This document shows positions 1 to 6,401 of a stretch of DNA of 15,670 bases, piece by piece. Origin of the DNA: Clostridia bacterium (GTDB taxonomy: Bacteria; Bacillota; Clostridia; Oscillospirales; CAG-272); contig CAADYN010000264.1 in assembly GCA_900753285.1 (NCBI GenBank), forward strand, positions 1 to 15,670, in the 5' to 3' direction. Every line of letters begins with the position of its first letter. The first letter of the stretch is position 1. Under the pieces are notes generated by a model. The model saw only the letters and a program-made list of their open reading frames with translations, was not told the DNA's origin and did not search any database. Both the position numbers and the translations under genes were made by a program.

Positions 1-1
1 C

Positions 2-160
2 CGCCACAAGGAACAGCCGGCAACGCTTTACCCGAACGCTGACGGAACGGTATCGGTGGAATTTGACGAAAAACAGCGCGCCGTAACTCCGGGACAAGCC
101 GTGGTATTCTACGATGGGGACACGGTAGTCGGCGGCGGCACGATAATAGAAGCACATTAA
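2..160 (+). CDS. mnmA: tRNA 2-thiouridine(34) synthase MnmA, C-terminal end only
   Basis: Only the last 52 codons are in the window; the gene begins upstream. The visible tail carries the typical end of MnmA/TrmU: a strand with VSVEFDEKQRAVTPGQAVVF, then YDGDTVVGGGTI and a stop. This is the C-terminal beta-barrel domain that follows the PP-loop ATPase and helps bind tRNA. The family thiolates U34 at the wobble position of tRNA-Lys, -Glu and -Gln, taking sulfur from a cysteine desulfurase directly or through relays. The catalytic cysteines and the P-loop lie outside the window, so activity cannot be judged. It is followed after 17 bp by tcdA on the same strand, and a cysteine desulfurase closes the cluster, which fits a tRNA-modification operon. 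Confidence 0.88.
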   Translation, partial: RHKEQPATLYPNADGTVSVEFDEKQRAVTPGQAVVFYDGDTVVGGGTIIEAH

Positions 161-177
161 GATTCGGAAAGGTTATT

Positions 178-954
178 ATGTTAAATCAGTATTCAAGGAC
201 ACAGCTCATTTTCGGCGCGGAGGCAATGGAAAAGCTGCGTAATTCCCGTGTGGCAGTATTCGGTATAGGCGGGGTTGGTGGATATACGGTTGAAGCTCTC
301 GCAAGAAGCGGGGTCGGTGAGCTTGACCTAATTGACGACGACAAGGTATGTCTCACAAACATAAACCGTCAGATTATCGCCACCCGAAAAACTGTCGGTC
401 AGTACAAGGTCGACGTCGCCGCGGAAAGAGTTCACGACATTGACCCGAATATTGTAGTAAACACCTACAAAACGTTCTACACACCCGAGACAGCCGAGCA
501 GTTCGACTTCACGAAATACGACTATGTAGTTGACGCTATCGACACGGTAACGGGAAAAATCGCACTCGTGATGAACGCAAAGAAGGCTAAAACACCGATA
601 ATCTGCTCGATGGGTGCGGGAAACAAGGTAGACCCTACGGCTTTTGAAGTCACCGATATTTTCAAGACCTCAGTCGACCCTCTCGCACGTGTTATGAGAA
701 TCGAGCTAAAAAAGCGCGGTATACGCAAGCTCAAGGTCGTATATTCAAAGGAAGTTCCGCTCACTCCCGTTGACGACATGGCGATAAGCTGCAAAACGCA
801 CTGTATATGCCCTCCCGGAACCGCAAGAAAATGCACACAGCGCAGACAGGTTCCCGGCAGCAACGCTTTTGTTCCGTCAGTCGTCGGACTCATCATAGCA
901 GGCGAGGTCATAAAGGATCTCACAGGCTTCAAGGGCAAGGGCATGGGAGTATGA
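178..954 (+). CDS. tcdA: tRNA threonylcarbamoyladenosine dehydratase TcdA (CsdL/YgdL family)
   Basis: 258 aa, E1/ThiF-type adenylating enzyme, cytoplasmic. The family uses ATP to cyclise t6A37 of ANN-decoding tRNAs to ct6A. Seen in the sequence: N-terminal YSRTQLIFG, the nucleotide-binding GIGGVGG loop at about residues 29-35, LIDDDKVCLTNINRQ (51-65) with the conserved Asp and Arg, K77, the VVDAID strand (117-122) and the CSMGAG segment (143-148). The C-terminal part has a cysteine cluster, C205, C209, C211 and C219 (CKTHCICPPGTARKC), then a conserved-looking SNAFVPSVVGLIIAGEV helix. The start is supported by GGAAAGG five bases upstream of ATG. It lies 17 bp after mnmA, and its stop overlaps the next gene's start by ATGA, so the three genes are probably cotranscribed. 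MoeB/ThiF-type E1 proteins are the alternative, but overall length and motifs favour TcdA. Confidence 0.93.
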   Translation: MLNQYSRTQLIFGAEAMEKLRNSRVAVFGIGGVGGYTVEALARSGVGELDLIDDDKVCLTNINRQIIATRKTVGQYKVDVAAERVHDIDPNIVVNTYKTFYTPETAEQFDFTKYDYVVDAIDTVTGKIALVMNAKKAKTPIICSMGAGNKVDPTAFEVTDIFKTSVDPLARVMRIELKKRGIRKLKVVYSKEVPLTPVDDMAISCKTHCICPPGTARKCTQRRQVPGSNAFVPSVVGLIIAGEVIKDLTGFKGKGMGV

Positions 955-2066
955 TATACCTCGACTACTCAGCTAACACTCCCTCATGCGAGGAAGTTCT
1001 GCTGTCATTTCTTGAAGCCGAGCGGAATTTCCCCGGAAACGCGAACTCCGACCACACTCCCGGCAGGCAGGCTAAGGCTGAAATGGCGCGTATCACCTCG
1101 TCTGTTGCGGATATGCTCGGCGTCAGGGCGAACGAAGTGATATTCACCTCCGGTTCAAGCGAGTCAAACAACACGGCAATATTCGGCATAACCGCGCACA
1201 AGAATAAAGGTCACATTATCACCACAAAGCTTGAGCACGCGTCAGTCTCAGAGCCGATGCGCATAATTGAATCAAGAGGATTTGACGTAGACTACGCCGA
1301 TATCATGCCCAACGGAAAGGTTTCTCCCGACAGCGTAGAAAAGCTCATCCGCGGCGACACTGTTCTCGTTTCGGTAACGGCTGTAGACAGCGAGCTTGGC
1401 ACGGTTCAGCCCATTCGTGAGATAAGCGAGGTCGTTAAATCCCATAACGGATGCGTATTCCATGTTGACGCAACACAAGCTGTGGGAAAGATACCGTTTT
1501 CGCTCGACGGAGTGGACATCTCATGCTGCTCACCGCACAAGTTCTACGGAATCTGCGGAGTCGGCATAATGATAAAGAAAAGCCACATTCGCTTGGAACC
1601 GCTGATACACGGAGGAAGCAGTACCACACTCTACAGAAGCGGAACACCAGCGCTATCCCTTGCCGCGTCAGCCGAAAAAGCTCTGGAAACGGCGAATGTT
1701 CATCTCACTGAGCGATACGAAACGGTGAAGAGACACAACGACGAGCTGAGAGAATTCTTCAAAGCATACGACAAAGTTAAAATAAACAGTCCCTCCGACG
1801 CGATACCGCACATTTTAAACCTCAGCGTGGACGGAGTTAAAGGAACTGTCTTCCGCCGCGAGCTTGACAAATACGGTGTGTGCGTCTCGGTGAAGTCAGC
1901 CTGTTCATCCGACGGAATGCCCTCCGACGCGGTTCTTGCGATATGCGGAGACAGACGGCGCGCACTTTCCTCATGGAGAATAAGCCTCAGCCACCTCACG
2001 ACAACGGACGAGATAGAGCAGTTCAAGGAGATATTCGACCGCTGTTACAAAACCCTCATAAAATAA
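951..2066 (+). CDS. Cysteine desulfurase, class V aminotransferase fold (NifS/IscS-like)
   Basis: 371 aa PLP enzyme that takes sulfur from L-cysteine, leaving alanine and an enzyme persulfide for Fe-S or thio-tRNA synthesis. Seen: N-terminal MIYLDYSANT, the SGSSESNN cofactor-binding loop (67-74), His96 in KLEHAS, the VDATQAVGK segment (172-180) with Asp173 and Gln176, the Schiff-base Lys197 in SPHKFYG, and the presumed catalytic Cys318 in SVKSACSS on the mobile loop. The frame is open for 48 codons upstream, but the ATG at 951 starts exactly at the family's N-terminus and overlaps the tcdA stop (ATGA), so translational coupling is likely. The usual SGTEN motif reads SGTPA here, a small departure. 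Linkage to mnmA and tcdA suggests it serves tRNA modification, as YrvO does for MnmA in Bacillus or CsdA with CsdL in E. coli; the exact partner is inferred. Confidence 0.92.
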   Translation: MIYLDYSANTPSCEEVLLSFLEAERNFPGNANSDHTPGRQAKAEMARITSSVADMLGVRANEVIFTSGSSESNNTAIFGITAHKNKGHIITTKLEHASVSEPMRIIESRGFDVDYADIMPNGKVSPDSVEKLIRGDTVLVSVTAVDSELGTVQPIREISEVVKSHNGCVFHVDATQAVGKIPFSLDGVDISCCSPHKFYGICGVGIMIKKSHIRLEPLIHGGSSTTLYRSGTPALSLAASAEKALETANVHLTERYETVKRHNDELREFFKAYDKVKINSPSDAIPHILNLSVDGVKGTVFRRELDKYGVCVSVKSACSSDGMPSDAVLAICGDRRRALSSWRISLSHLTTTDEIEQFKEIFDRCYKTLIK

Positions 2067-2106
2067 AACGGAGATACCGCGTTTTTTTGCAGTAAACTCC
2101 GTTTTT
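2065..2106. terminator. Bidirectional Rho-independent terminator between convergent genes
   Basis: AAAACGGAG and CTCCGTTTT form the outer stem, and TACCGC/GCAGTA extends it inward with one mismatch around a T-rich loop. A-runs on the left and T-runs on the right give U-tracts on both transcripts. It sits between the stop of the cysteine desulfurase and the stop of the ABC ATPase, which converge here. Confidence 0.8.
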
Positions 2107-2108
2107 TG

Positions 2109-2894
2109 TTATATGAGAAGCATTCTGTCGTTGTCGAGATTCTTTCCCGAAACTTCCTTGAATTTGTTGAGTAAGTCCTGAACCACGAGCTTTTTGCGCT
2201 CTTCACCGGATGTGTCAAACACAATTTTTCCGGCGTTCATTATAATGGTACGGTTTCCAAGCTCCAGTGCGGACTCCATGTTGTGCGTTATCATCATGCA
2301 GGTGATATGGTTATCTTCGACGATGTTTTTCGTTATCTCAAGGACTTTTTCAGCCGTTGACGGGTCGAGAGCCGCGGTGTGTTCGTCAAGCAAAAGCAGC
2401 TCCGGCGGATTCAGCGTAGCCATCATGAGAGTGAGCGCCTGTCTTTGTCCTCCCGAGAGAAGTCCGACCTGCTGTTCCATTCTGTCTTCAAGTCCCATTC
2501 CGAGCATCGCTACCCTTTCACGGAACAGCTTTTTATCTGTGGATTTAAGCCAGCTGAGCCAACCTCCGTGTCCCGCAGCAAGCGCAAGGTTTTCTTCAAC
2601 CGTCATTCCGGGAGCTGTTCCGCGCATGGGGTCTTGAAATAGCCGTCCTATGACACGTGAACGCTTATGCTCCGGCGTCAGAGTTATATCTTGTCCGGCA
2701 AGGAATATGCTTCCGCTGTCCGTGATGAAGCTTCCGGCTATGGCATTGAACAAAGTTGACTTTCCCGCGCCGTTTGCACCGATTATCGTAACAAAATCTC
2801 CGTGTTCAGCGTGGAATGAAAGTGAATCAAGAGCCTTTTTCGCGTCGGTTGTGCCGGGATTGAAGGTTTTGGTGATATTTTTTATGTCAAGCAT
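2109..2894 (-). CDS. ABC transporter ATP-binding protein (TrpZ-like, amino-acid/unknown-solute importer)
   Basis: 261 aa ATPase that would power the neighbouring importer at the inner face of the membrane. Motifs in order: Walker A GANGAGKST (39-47), Q-loop Gln87 in RLFQDP, signature LSGGQ (146-150), Walker B LLLLD (166-170) with catalytic Glu171, and switch His204 in MITHNM. All catalytic residues are intact. The chosen ATG at 2894 has AAAGGAGG nine bases upstream and starts at the normal MLDIKNITKTF edge. An ATG ten codons further upstream has no matching site, and the Shine-Dalgarno itself would then be coding. The gene overlaps the end of the permease gene by 8 bp. It is the last gene of a permease/lipoprotein operon under T-box control. 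The order and family resemble the streptococcal trpXYZ set, hence the proposed tryptophan link. Confidence 0.93.
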   Translation of the reverse strand: MLDIKNITKTFNPGTTDAKKALDSLSFHAEHGDFVTIIGANGAGKSTLFNAIAGSFITDSGSIFLAGQDITLTPEHKRSRVIGRLFQDPMRGTAPGMTVEENLALAAGHGGWLSWLKSTDKKLFRERVAMLGMGLEDRMEQQVGLLSGGQRQALTLMMATLNPPELLLLDEHTAALDPSTAEKVLEITKNIVEDNHITCMMITHNMESALELGNRTIIMNAGKIVFDTSGEERKKLVVQDLLNKFKEVSGKNLDNDRMLLI

Positions 2895-3819
2895 CCCTCT
2901 CGTCCTCCTTTCGCGAGTGAACAAAGCGGCGTTTGAACAGCGGCATCTGCTCTTTGAGATACGGTATCGAGATGGCTGCTATTACGACGAGAGACGAAAC
3001 CAGTTTCAGCATGAACGCGGGCATATCGAATCTGAGGGCTATAGTATAAACAAGTCTGAAAACGAACGCGCCGAGAACCATTCCGACAATTCTGAGCGGC
3101 ATTTTCTTCTTTCCGAGGAACACGTTTCCGATGAGCAGTGACGCGAGAGCTACCGTTACCATGCCCGTACCTGTGTCGATGTTGACCGACTTCTGCATCT
3201 GTGCAAGGAGACAGCCGGAGAGCGCGGTAAACGAGTTAGCTATGCAAAGCCCGATTATAGTTGTAATTACCGGGTTTATCGAGGAAGAGCGCACCATATC
3301 GGGGTTGTTTCCCGTCGCACGGATGGCAAGTCCCACTCTTGTTTTGAGAAAAAATCCGAGCAGAATTGCCACTATTATAACGGCAGACAGGGCAATGATG
3401 AGCTTATAGTGCCCCTTGAGCGGAGTTTCTTGCGTCAGCTCGCGTACTTTAGAAAAAACCGTGTCGACTTTGTTCATGTTGAGTATGGATGAACCGCCCA
3501 TGACCGCGATGTTTACGGAATAAAGTCCCGTGTTCACTATAATTCCGGCGAGGAGCGAGTTTATGCCCATCTTTGTCTGCAAGAACGCCGTGACAAATCC
3601 GGAAGCTATTCCCGCAAGCATGGCTGCCGCTATTGAAAGGTACGGATGACCCGCGATAGCTACTGCCGCTCCGACTGTTGCCCCGAGTGTGAAGCATCCG
3701 TCAGTGGAGAGGTCGCAGACGTTCAGCATGGAGTAGCTGAGAAACAGTGCGAGAACGGTAAGTGCGCTCACAAGTCCAAGCTCAAGCGCGGTTTCCAGAA
3801 GAGTTAATACTGTAGTCAT
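2887..3819 (-). CDS. ABC transporter permease, BPD_transp_2 family (TrpY-like)
   Basis: 310 aa, strongly hydrophobic, with about eight to nine membrane segments by eye. It has the short N-terminal helix, then the SYSMLNVCDLSTDGCFTLGA segment typical of BPD_transp_2 permeases, and a cytoplasmic coupling loop around RVGLAIRATGNNPDMVRSS (the G-x-N-P-x-x-x-R pattern of this family). The C-terminus is short and basic (LFKRRFVHSRKEDERDA). GAAGGAA lies upstream of the ATG, which starts 11 bp after the lipoprotein stop. The 3' end overlaps the ATPase start by 8 bp. Branched-chain amino acid and sugar permeases share the fold. The PF04392-type binding protein next door and the Trp T-box make an aromatic amino acid importer the most likely identity. 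Confidence 0.9.
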   Translation of the reverse strand: MTTVLTLLETALELGLVSALTVLALFLSYSMLNVCDLSTDGCFTLGATVGAAVAIAGHPYLSIAAAMLAGIASGFVTAFLQTKMGINSLLAGIIVNTGLYSVNIAVMGGSSILNMNKVDTVFSKVRELTQETPLKGHYKLIIALSAVIIVAILLGFFLKTRVGLAIRATGNNPDMVRSSSINPVITTIIGLCIANSFTALSGCLLAQMQKSVNIDTGTGMVTVALASLLIGNVFLGKKKMPLRIVGMVLGAFVFRLVYTIALRFDMPAFMLKLVSSLVVIAAISIPYLKEQMPLFKRRFVHSRKEDERDA

Positions 3820-3830
3820 TTCAAATTCCT

Positions 3831-4865
3831 TCAGCCGATGTCGTCAAAGCTCTCGGCGGTTACTATGGATTGTACCTTTGTGCAGTACGGTGCGATTTTT
3901 GCTGAAATATCATCGTAGTCATATCCGAGCTCAGCGCAGATTTCGGTGTTTATTGTAGCCGTGCCATTGTCGAAGGTAAGAACAGAGGTGGTAGCGGGAT
4001 CTTTGCCGTCAACGAGAATATCCGCTATCATGTCAGCCGTGCAAACTCCGAGGTTAGCATAGTCGACGCCGTATCCCATGAAAGCTCCGTTGAGAGCGAA
4101 TGAGTCCGCGCCTGTGTAATGACCTACGCCTGCTTTTGCGAATGTTTCATATATCGAAAGCTCGGATTTCATGATGGTGTTGTCGGTGGGGGTGAACACT
4201 GCCTTAACTCCGTCGCTTACGAGAGACTGTGCCGCGAGAGATACTTCGTCAACCGTAGTACCTGTGCGCTCGATGACTTCGACATTCTTTGACGCGAGGT
4301 ATTCCTTTGCCGCCGCTATGGGAGTTGCCGCCGAGTCCTGACCTACGTCATAGAGAAGTCCGACCTTGTCTATATCCGGCTGAACTGCGAAAATGAGGTT
4401 CATGACTGCGGTAGTGTCGAGGTAGTCTGACGTTCCCGTGATGTTGCTGCCGGGTTTTTCGAGAGAGTCTACAATTCCGACTGAAACGGGGTCTGACACT
4501 GCCGCGAACACTACGGGAATCTGATTATCCTCCGTAGCGGACTGCATTGCCATAGCAACGGGAGTAGCAACACCAACCATAAGGTCAACGTCATCCGCGA
4601 TGAAGTTTGCTATAATCTGGTTCATGAGGTTGGCGTCGGCATTGCAGTTGTCGTAGGATATTTTGAATTCGACGTTCTTCTCTTCCCCGATTTCGCCGAG
4701 TCTGTTTTTGATGTTGTCTACTATCTGGTTAAGGGAAGCGTCGTCAACGTAATTGCATATGCCGACCTTGTATGTATTTTCGTCATTTGTGTCTGCTGTG
4801 GAGCAGGATGTGAGTGTTCCGAGAGCTACTATAAGAGCGAGAGCTGCTGTGATAAGTTTTTTCAT
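3831..4865 (-). CDS. ABC transporter substrate-binding lipoprotein, ABC_sub_bind (PF04392) type (TrpX-like)
   Basis: 344 aa. A lipoprotein signal (MKK, hydrophobic core, lipobox LTSC with Cys21) anchors it outside the membrane. The mature part has two Rossmann-like lobes typical of the family: KVGICNYVDDASLNQIVDNI at the start, YDNCNADANLMNQIIANFIA, the hinge-region pattern PVVFAAVSDPVSVGIVDSL, then NITGTSDYLDTT and GLLYDVGQDSA. Length is normal for the family. AAAGGA nine bases upstream supports the ATG. It is the first gene after the T-box leader and is followed by the permease and ATPase. Streptococcal homologues (TrpX) have been linked to tryptophan uptake, and the UGG specifier in the leader agrees. 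The ligand itself cannot be read from the sequence, so Trp specificity is an inference. Confidence 0.9.
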   Translation of the reverse strand: MKKLITAALALIVALGTLTSCSTADTNDENTYKVGICNYVDDASLNQIVDNIKNRLGEIGEEKNVEFKISYDNCNADANLMNQIIANFIADDVDLMVGVATPVAMAMQSATEDNQIPVVFAAVSDPVSVGIVDSLEKPGSNITGTSDYLDTTAVMNLIFAVQPDIDKVGLLYDVGQDSAATPIAAAKEYLASKNVEVIERTGTTVDEVSLAAQSLVSDGVKAVFTPTDNTIMKSELSIYETFAKAGVGHYTGADSFALNGAFMGYGVDYANLGVCTADMIADILVDGKDPATTSVLTFDNGTATINTEICAELGYDYDDISAKIAPYCTKVQSIVTAESFDDIG

Positions 4866-4988
4866 TTTGATTTATCCTTTCGATTTTTAAAATAAATTTC
4901 GGTTGTTTACCATATCTTTTTCGTAAATCAAACTGCGGCGCACCTGCGCCAATATTTAGTCAGCAATTGCATATATTTTTCTCCCAAT

Positions 4989-5034
4989 AAAAAACTCCTG
5001 CCTCAGCGGTCTTTTAAAACTGCTGGGACAGGAG
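4989..5034 (-). terminator. T-box intrinsic terminator
   Basis: On the minus strand CTCCTGTCCCAGC (5034-5022) pairs with GCTGAGGCAGGAG (5007-4995) across 13 positions including G-U pairs, followed by six Us (4994-4989). Its 5' arm contains the 3' half of the antiterminator, so the two folds exclude each other. Transcription that passes continues about 120 nt to the lipoprotein start. That stretch holds a small GGCGC/GCGCC hairpin (4937-4950) of unknown role. Confidence 0.9.
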
Positions 5035-5273
5035 ATAAATTCCTGTGGTGCCACCCGGCTTGATGTGAATAAACACATCCTCTCAATGCGTACATCGTCA
5101 ATACGCCGACTTTTCTTCACGGAGAGCCTTACTCCGTCTCACATACTCCGCTTTAGCACGTTTCCGTTCGCCCTCAGAAGCCCATTCAACATTAGCTTAT
5201 TCTGCCGCAATCACACCGCCTGCGACTCTCTGAAAGAACAGTTTTAAGGTTTACTTACTCTTCCTCATCGGTT
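4989..5273 (-). promoter_or_regulatory. T-box riboswitch leader, predicted tRNA-Trp specificity
   Basis: Read on the minus strand, the leader begins near 5273 and contains in order: GATGAGGAAGAGTAAGTA (GA-rich stem I base), CAGAGAGTCG, GGCGGTGTGA (apical stem I), then GAA-UGG-G-CTTCTGAGGG. The specifier triplet is at 5182-5184. The T-box proper reads GGGTGGCACCACAGGA (about 5041-5056). ACAGGA (5041-5046) and TCCTGT (5028-5033) can form the antiterminator, competing with the terminator at 4995-5034. The UGGC at 5050-5053 would pair with a tRNA 3' end of GCCA, that is a G73 discriminator, which bacterial tRNA-Trp has. In the family, uncharged tRNA stabilises the antiterminator and turns on the downstream genes, here the ABC importer. 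The T-box core differs from the usual GGTACCGCG. Confidence 0.93.
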
Positions 5274-5279
5274 TAATTT

Positions 5280-5308
5280 ATTATATCACAGCGTGGGCAG
5301 GATGTCAA
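5280..5308 (-). promoter_or_regulatory. Sigma-A promoter of the T-box/ABC importer operon
   Basis: Minus strand TTGACA (5308-5303), 17 bp spacer, TATAAT (5285-5280): a perfect consensus match. The expected transcript start near 5273 falls just before stem I of the T-box. Such a strong promoter fits control by attenuation rather than at initiation. Confidence 0.9.
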
Positions 5309-5356
5309 TTGTCTGTTTTCAACAAATTCATCCTATCTTTACGAGTATTTTCACTC

Positions 5357-5396
5357 AAAATAAAGAAACAGACACCTCTCACAAGAGAAATGCCTG
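5357..5396 (-). terminator. Rho-independent terminator after the CBM9-like gene
   Basis: On the minus strand CAGGCATTTCTC (5396-5385) pairs with GAGAGGTGTCTG (5380-5369) around a four-base loop, with several G-U pairs, then a U-rich tail TTTCTTTATTTT. It lies 18 bp after the stop of the CBM9-like gene and separates it from the T-box promoter. Confidence 0.78.
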
Positions 5397-5414
5397 CTTC
5401 ATGTTATTGTTTAA

Positions 5415-6365
5415 TTATGACTTTTTGCGTGTTGCGGCGAATCCTGCGAGGGAAACGATTACAGCAGCGGACGCGATAACGGTAACGTCAAAGGTCTGCG
5501 GAGCTGTCGTTTCGGTCACAGTTTCTTCAGCAGCTTCTTCAGCAGCTTCTTCGGCAGCTTCTGTTTCGGCGGCGGTTTCTGCTACAGTTTCGGCTTCTGT
5601 TTCAGCCTCAGTTTCCGCAGTTGTCTCGGGTTCGGTTTCCGCTGCAGCTTCGGTTTCAGCTTCTGTCTCTGCTGTTTCACCTGCACCGCCGAGAGTGATT
5701 ACTCCCCAAACATCGGCATTGTCCGCAGCGGAGTCGTCTTCATCTGACCAGCCAAGGCAGTACGGACGGGTGAGAAAAGCATCTGCGTCGTTGTACTGGA
5801 AATCACCGAGAAACGTAAAGCCTTCAACAAGCTCTTCGGGTTCAATGTCCGAGGGAACATACTTGTATTCTATGATGCAGTGGGTTTCTTCAGGAAAGCT
5901 CCATGCAACCTGATATTCGCTCGGAGCCGTACCCTTGCGCGGAACAAGCGTCAGATCTTCAGCCGGAATAATAGCGTTCTGTGACTGACCCTCCAGCCAT
6001 GTTCCGCCGCCTGTACTGAGTTCATCAATATAGAGGTAAACAGAGTCGTTCTTCCAGTCGCCGGCTTCCGAGTTAAATGCGAAATCATCGTCGTGAATGT
6101 CGAACAGGAAATAGAATGCGCTTTCATCCCAAAGCATGGATGCGTATACCGAAAGTCCTTCAGGCATAGTACCGTCGCCCTTCAAATCTCCTGCCTTGAC
6201 GTGTGTGAGCTGTACCTTTTCGGCGTTTGCCCAAACATCGTCTACTGTTCCGTCAATAACGGGCGTTCCCTTTTGAGCGGTATAAGTTTCGCCCACAGCT
6301 GAAACGGATAGCGCAAGAGTGGCTGTACAAGTTAGTGCAAGCAGTGCGGATAAAAATTTTTTCAT
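5415..6365 (-). CDS. Secreted CBM9/DOMON-like carbohydrate-binding protein with acidic linker and C-terminal surface-anchor-like tail
   Basis: 316 aa. Residues 1-23 form a Sec signal peptide ending SVSA. Residues about 28-225 look like the CBM9/DOMON beta-sandwich: PVIDGTVDDVWANAE, the strand MLWDESAFYFLFDIHDDD, NDSVYLYIDE, and FQYNDADAFLTRPYCLGWSD before VWGVITLGG. Residues 230-287 are a low-complexity Thr/Glu/Ala linker. The end is APQTFD (288-293), a hydrophobic segment and RKKS, the layout of a cell-wall or membrane anchor, but not LPXTG. AAAGGAGT upstream supports the ATG. The gene follows the solute-binding lipoprotein by 36 bp, so the two are probably one operon. No catalytic domain is visible. 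A role in holding polysaccharide at the surface is inferred from the fold only. Confidence 0.78.
   Translation of the reverse strand: MKKFLSALLALTCTATLALSVSAVGETYTAQKGTPVIDGTVDDVWANAEKVQLTHVKAGDLKGDGTMPEGLSVYASMLWDESAFYFLFDIHDDDFAFNSEAGDWKNDSVYLYIDELSTGGGTWLEGQSQNAIIPAEDLTLVPRKGTAPSEYQVAWSFPEETHCIIEYKYVPSDIEPEELVEGFTFLGDFQYNDADAFLTRPYCLGWSDEDDSAADNADVWGVITLGGAGETAETEAETEAAAETEPETTAETEAETEAETVAETAAETEAAEEAAEEAAEETVTETTAPQTFDVTVIASAAVIVSLAGFAATRKKS
5505..5678 (-). repeat. Low-complexity TEAE/EEAA-coding repeat
   Basis: Codes for the linker of the CBM9-like protein, rich in the tripeptides TEA, AET and TAE. At 5523-5558 the DNA is three tandem copies of a 12-bp unit (TTCTTCAGCAGC on the plus strand, third copy with one change), encoding EEAA. 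Such tandem units can change copy number by slippage in multiples of four codons without breaking the frame. Confidence 0.85.
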
Positions 6366-6401
6366 TGTTCTACTCCTTTATGTATATCTTTATTTTTGAA
6401 G

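Noticed and set aside
807..950. Longer N-terminus for the cysteine desulfurase
   Set aside because: These 48 codons overlap tcdA and read as basic out-of-frame sequence; the ATGA start gives the normal family N-terminus.
2895..2924. Upstream ATG for the ABC ATPase (10 extra codons)
   Set aside because: The extra codons include the AAAGGAGG ribosome site of the ATG at 2894 and are absent from the family.
5065..5247. Small open frame in the T-box region, plus strand
   Set aside because: The sequence is fully explained by the conserved leader RNA on the other strand.
5519..5680. Short repeats that could suggest a CRISPR-like or regulatory array
   Set aside because: They are in frame within the CBM9-like gene, encode a Glu/Thr/Ala linker and have no spacer structure.
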